Below are positions 5,273-7,559 of a stretch of DNA of 7,559 nucleotides, one piece after another. Made by a program: the position numbers and the translations under genes. The first letter of the stretch is position 1. Every line of letters begins with the position of its first letter. The notes under the pieces were generated by a model, which was not told the DNA's origin, searched no databases, and saw only the letters and a program-made list of their open reading frames with translations. Origin of the DNA: Eubacteriales bacterium (lineage in GTDB: Bacteria > Bacillota > Clostridia > Christensenellales > CAG-138); contig JAQVML010000050.1 of the NCBI GenBank assembly GCA_028703645.1, positions 1 to 7,559 on the forward strand. Reading direction: 5' to 3'.

Positions 5273-6373
5273 ATGATCCCATTGGACGAATATAAAATGA
5301 GCCTCGGGGAGTATGCCGAGCAGCTGGAAGAATGCCGCAAGGCGCTCAGTCCCGAGAGCATCAAAGAGGAGATTCAGGCGTTGGACGACCAAATGTCCGC
5401 GCCGGATTTCTGGAACGACGTGGACAACGCAAACAAGCTCTCCCAGCGTTCACGCCAGCTGCAAAACAAACTCGCACGCTATAACAAGCTCAAGTCGCGG
5501 TATGACGACCTTGGCGCGCTCATCGAGATGGCGGAAGAAGAGCAGGACGACAGCCTTGTGGACGAGATCAAGGACGAGACCGCCTCCGTCGGCGAAGCCA
5601 TCGAGAGCATGCGCATGGAGCAGATGCTCAAAGGCCCGTATGACGCGGTCAACGCCGTTTTATCGCTGCACGCGGGCGCAGGCGGCACAGAGGCACAGGA
5701 CTGGACGCAGATGCTGTATCGCATGTACGTGCGCTATTGCGAGGGCAGGGGTTGGACTGTGCGCGAGCTGGACATGCTGGACGGCGACGAGGCGGGCGTG
5801 AAATCCGTAACCTTTGAGGTGGACGGTGAAAACGCCTATGGCTACCTCAAAGCGGAAAAGGGGGTACACAGGCTTGTTCGCATCTCTCCCTTTGATAGCA
5901 GCGGCAGACGGCACACGTCGTTTTCCTCGCTGGACGTGACGCCGATTTTCGACGACGAGACGGGCGACCTCAAGATCGATCCCGACGATATCCGCGTGGA
6001 TACCTTCCGTGCCAGCGGCGCGGGCGGCCAGCATATCAACAAGACGAGCTCGGCAATCCGCATTACGCACATCCCGACGGGCACGGTGGTACAGTGTCAA
6101 AACGAGCGCAGTCAGCTGCAAAACAAAGAGACCGCGATGCGCATGTTGCGCGGCAAACTGCTGGAATTGCAGGAGCGCGAGCGCGAAGAGCAGATGAACC
6201 AGATCAAAGGCGAGATGAAGAAGATTGAGTGGGGCAGCCAGATTCGCAGCTATGTGTTCCAGCCGTATACGCTCGTGAAAGATCACCGCACCGGCGCGGA
6301 AAACGGAAATATTCAGGCCGTCATGGATGGCGAACTGGAGCCCTTTATCCACGCGTATCTCGTACAGTCGTAA
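5273..6373 (+). CDS. prfB: Peptide chain release factor 2 (RF2), 366 aa, no programmed frameshift
   Basis: RF2 recognises UGA and UAA in the ribosomal A site and triggers peptide release. The stop-codon tripeptide SPF is at 205-207 (VRISPFDSSG), which separates RF2 from RF1 (PxT). The catalytic GGQ is at 251-253 in ASGAGGQHINKT, and the N-terminal helical domain covers about 1-110. The length equals the family norm (E. coli 365). In many bacteria codon 26 is an in-frame UGA bypassed by a +1 frameshift at CTT-TGA-C. Here the matching place reads CTC-AGT (Leu-Ser in KALSPESIKEE), the frame is continuous, and no internal stop exists, so this autoregulatory switch is absent. It follows secA and has its own promoter. 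The start is ATG 5273, where the ribosome site is at an unusual 15-nt spacing. ATG 5297 is a possible alternative with no better ribosome site. Confidence 0.97.
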   Translation: MIPLDEYKMSLGEYAEQLEECRKALSPESIKEEIQALDDQMSAPDFWNDVDNANKLSQRSRQLQNKLARYNKLKSRYDDLGALIEMAEEEQDDSLVDEIKDETASVGEAIESMRMEQMLKGPYDAVNAVLSLHAGAGGTEAQDWTQMLYRMYVRYCEGRGWTVRELDMLDGDEAGVKSVTFEVDGENAYGYLKAEKGVHRLVRISPFDSSGRRHTSFSSLDVTPIFDDETGDLKIDPDDIRVDTFRASGAGGQHINKTSSAIRITHIPTGTVVQCQNERSQLQNKETAMRMLRGKLLELQEREREEQMNQIKGEMKKIEWGSQIRSYVFQPYTLVKDHRTGAENGNIQAVMDGELEPFIHAYLVQS

Positions 6374-6380
6374 GAAGAAG

Positions 6381-6421
6381 TTCTTTTTATTTCTTTTTCA
6401 ATTAAGAAAAAGAAAAGGGTA
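6381..6421. repeat. AG/CT-rich hairpin repeat, copy 1, possibly the prfB terminator
   Basis: The unit starts with TTCTTTTT and forms a perfect 10-bp stem, TTTCTTTTTC (6390-6399) with GAAAAAGAAA (6406-6415), around an AATTAA loop. The stem is nearly pure A-T and lacks a T-run after it on the plus strand, so termination efficiency is doubtful. It resembles copy 2 in order and composition. Confidence 0.5.
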
Positions 6422-6433
6422 CTCTATCGGAAA

Positions 6434-6472
6434 TTCTTTTACTTCTTTTCTGATCAGAAAAGAAGAGATGCA
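6434..6472. repeat. AG/CT-rich hairpin repeat, copy 2, with a perfect 24-bp palindrome over the kinase ribosome site
   Basis: The 12-bp arms CTTCTTTTCTGA (6442-6453) and TCAGAAAAGAAG (6454-6465) are perfectly complementary with no spacer. The unit begins TTCTTTTACTTC, paralleling TTCTTTTTATTTC of copy 1. Its right end supplies AGAAGAG (6461-6467), the only ribosome-site-like sequence for the kinase start at 6475. Confidence 0.55.
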
Positions 6473-6474
6473 TT

Positions 6475-7299
6475 ATGAAATTCGATTATGATCTCGTCGG
6501 TAAGATCGGCTCTATGGCGCTCATCCGCCGGGCCGATAATGACATCGACTACAACATCTTCTCCCGCCTGGGTTCCGAGCTTCGGCCCGGAATGATTTGG
6601 GTTAGCAGCGGCGCGACCGAAATCGGCCGCCTCGACTACATCCGCAGAAACGGAAAAGAACTGACCGGCGATATCGAGGAGATCAAGGCGGACTATGCCG
6701 CGCAAGGGCAAACCATACTCATGATGGAATATCGCAGATATATTCCGGATCGCTTCAGCGTGCGCCAGCTTATGGTGGAGCACACGCACTTTAACGACGA
6801 GGAAAAGCGCAAACACATCCGCAGCTTTCTGCTGCGCGCGGCAAAGCAGAACGCAATCCCGATCGTGAACTACAATGACCCCGTGAGCATTGAGGAGGTT
6901 CGCAAGATGGAACTTGCAAACCTTCGCAAGCAAGGCGAAACAGTCGTGGAGTGTATCGACAACGACGAGACGGCCTCCGTCATCTGCTCGCTCGTGCACG
7001 CAAGATATCTTGTGATCTTCACGAGCGCGGACGGCATCTATCGCGACCCGGCGGACCCGAACACGTTGGTACCCGTGGTCGAGGGAAAGGACGCGGACGA
7101 AGTGATTCAGCAGATCGAGATTCTGACCGATAGCTGCGTCGGCTCCAGCCGTGCGGGCAGTAACGGCGCGCGCGCCAAGCTGGACTTCATCAAGCAGCCG
7201 ATTCGCGAGGGGACGACCGTCTACATCGCAAGCGCACAGCAGCGCATTGCGGATTTGCTCAACGGAACGGGCAAATGCACAGTATTTCGTACTCGATAA
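6475..7299 (+). CDS. Amino acid kinase family protein, glutamate-5-kinase-like, substrate uncertain, 274 aa
   Basis: The fold and motif order are those of the amino acid kinase superfamily (PF00696), closest by eye to glutamate 5-kinase. In order: KIGS (10-13), the phosphate-binding lysine motif; VSSGA (43-47), the substrate/phosphate loop; AAQGQ (75-79), where ProB has AAVGQ; IPIVNYNDPVS (129-139), matching the ProB IPIINENDTVA block; DNDETAS (162-168); FTSADGIYRDP (182-192), matching LTDxDGLYDADP; and GSNGARAK (228-235), for GTGGMATK. The length is about that of a ProB catalytic domain alone, with no C-terminal PUA domain. No proA or proC is nearby, and several motif residues differ (YND for END, TSAD for LTDI), so proline synthesis is not assured. 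I recall such proteins in Clostridia being labelled uridylate kinase or glutamate 5-kinase-like. The ATG at 6475 has a weak ribosome site inside a palindrome. No separate promoter is visible, so transcription may come from prfB. Confidence 0.8.
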   Translation: MKFDYDLVGKIGSMALIRRADNDIDYNIFSRLGSELRPGMIWVSSGATEIGRLDYIRRNGKELTGDIEEIKADYAAQGQTILMMEYRRYIPDRFSVRQLMVEHTHFNDEEKRKHIRSFLLRAAKQNAIPIVNYNDPVSIEEVRKMELANLRKQGETVVECIDNDETASVICSLVHARYLVIFTSADGIYRDPADPNTLVPVVEGKDADEVIQQIEILTDSCVGSSRAGSNGARAKLDFIKQPIREGTTVYIASAQQRIADLLNGTGKCTVFRTR

Positions 7300-7307
7300 C
7301 CGAAAAA

Positions 7308-7323
7308 CAATAAATATTTATTG
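7308..7323. promoter_or_regulatory. 16-bp perfect palindrome over a -35 box, probable operator
   Basis: CAATAAATATTTATTG is perfectly symmetric and overlaps the first three bases of the TTGACA -35 box. The core ATAAATAT (7310-7317) recurs as a direct repeat at 7331-7338, exactly 21 bp on, about two helical turns. This fits cooperative binding by a repressor. The protein is not identified. Confidence 0.45.
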
Positions 7324-7349
7324 ACAAACGATAAATATAGCGATAGACT
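7321..7349 (+). promoter_or_regulatory. Promoter of the right-edge membrane protein gene
   Basis: Exact TTGACA (7321-7326), a 17-bp spacer and TAGACT (7344-7349). The start would be near 7356, leaving a leader of about 95 nt before ATG 7451. The -10 box lies within the 5' arm of the kinase terminator. Confidence 0.65.
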
Positions 7350-7381
7350 GTCGTCAGAAAAGACGATGGTCTATTCTTTTT
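7343..7381 (+). terminator. Intrinsic terminator of the kinase gene, overlapping the next promoter
   Basis: ATAGACTGTCGTC (7343-7355) pairs with GACGATGGTCTAT (7362-7374) in a 13-bp stem with two G-U pairs and an AGAAAA loop, followed by TTCTTTTT (7374-7381). Transcripts starting near 7356 would miss the 5' arm and so escape it. Confidence 0.75.
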
Positions 7382-7450
7382 GCGCAAGAATCAGTGGTGG
7401 AGTTGACGTCACCCACCCAAATGAAACAAAAATCGGAGGATCAGAATCCT

Positions 7451-7559
7451 ATGAGAAAGAACAACCGTTTTTTAAACCTGTTTGTGCAGGGGTGCATCCT
7501 GATTGGCATGCTTGCGGGCATCGCGTTGATCGTGGATATCTATGTTGTTGAGATGCCGA
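7451..7559 (+). CDS. Membrane protein, N-terminal part only (runs off window)
   Basis: ATG at 7451 opens a frame that stays open for 36 codons to the right edge. The N-terminus MRKNNRFLNLF is basic and is followed by one hydrophobic helix at about residues 12-33 (QGCILIGMLAGIALIVDIYVV), which reads as a signal anchor or first membrane helix. GGAGG (7435-7439) lies 11 nt upstream. The gene has a strong own promoter with operator-like palindromes. The start resembles small multi-helix membrane proteins such as the DUF2975 group, which in Bacillota are often followed by a YozG-like XRE regulator, but too little is visible to claim this. Another frame crossing this region (7321-7551) lacks a ribosome site and membrane character. 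Confidence 0.7.
   Translation, partial: MRKNNRFLNLFVQGCILIGMLAGIALIVDIYVVEMP

Noticed and set aside
5660..6352. 230-codon open frame antisense to prfB
   Set aside because: Mirror frame of prfB codons. Composition is typical of an antisense shadow, with no ribosome site.
7321..7551. 76-codon plus-strand open frame crossing the right-edge promoter
   Set aside because: It begins at the TTG of the -35 box, overlaps terminator and promoter, and is out of frame with the better-supported membrane protein start at 7451.

Overview
The window looks like chromosomal DNA from a low-to-medium GC Bacillota, most likely a Clostridia-class anaerobe. The evidence is the secA-prfB gene order, strong GGAGG-type ribosome binding sites, extended -10 promoters, a TTG start codon, and U-tract hairpin terminators. 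I cannot place the genus from sequence alone. The core is housekeeping: the preprotein translocase ATPase SecA and peptide chain release factor 2.

Layout. On the minus strand at the left edge, a small XRE-type regulator (251-496) is followed by a two-helix membrane protein that runs off the window. They form a two-gene operon with a good promoter, and a perfect 18-bp palindrome lies over the predicted transcription start. From 497 to 1263 no certain gene is visible. This stretch holds a possible 32-codon ORF and a row of hairpins ending in a clear terminator (964-1107), which may be an unassigned small RNA. On the plus strand come rarD (1264-2151, a ten-helix EamA/DMT transporter with its own promoter and terminator), secA (2411-5167, own promoter, 130-nt leader with a small ORF), prfB (5273-6373, own promoter, no programmed frameshift) and a glutamate-5-kinase-like amino acid kinase (6475-7299). 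The prfB-kinase gap carries two diverged copies of an AG/CT-rich inverted repeat. At the right edge is the first part of another membrane protein (7451 onward). Its promoter overlaps both a 16-bp palindrome and the terminator of the kinase gene.

How the genes work together. SecA drives export of proteins through SecYEG, and RF2 ends translation at UGA and UAA codons. The two are neighbours in many Bacillota without a direct mechanistic link. The kinase has most of the glutamate 5-kinase active-site landmarks but lacks the PUA domain, and no proline genes lie nearby, so its substrate is open. The two edge loci resemble small self-regulated membrane-protein/HTH modules.

I found no defence system, CRISPR array, insertion sequence, tRNA or rRNA. 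The observations most worth following are the hairpin-rich RNA candidate, the small ORF in the secA leader, the tandem palindromes before the kinase, the promoter-terminator overlap at 7321-7381, and the kinase itself.
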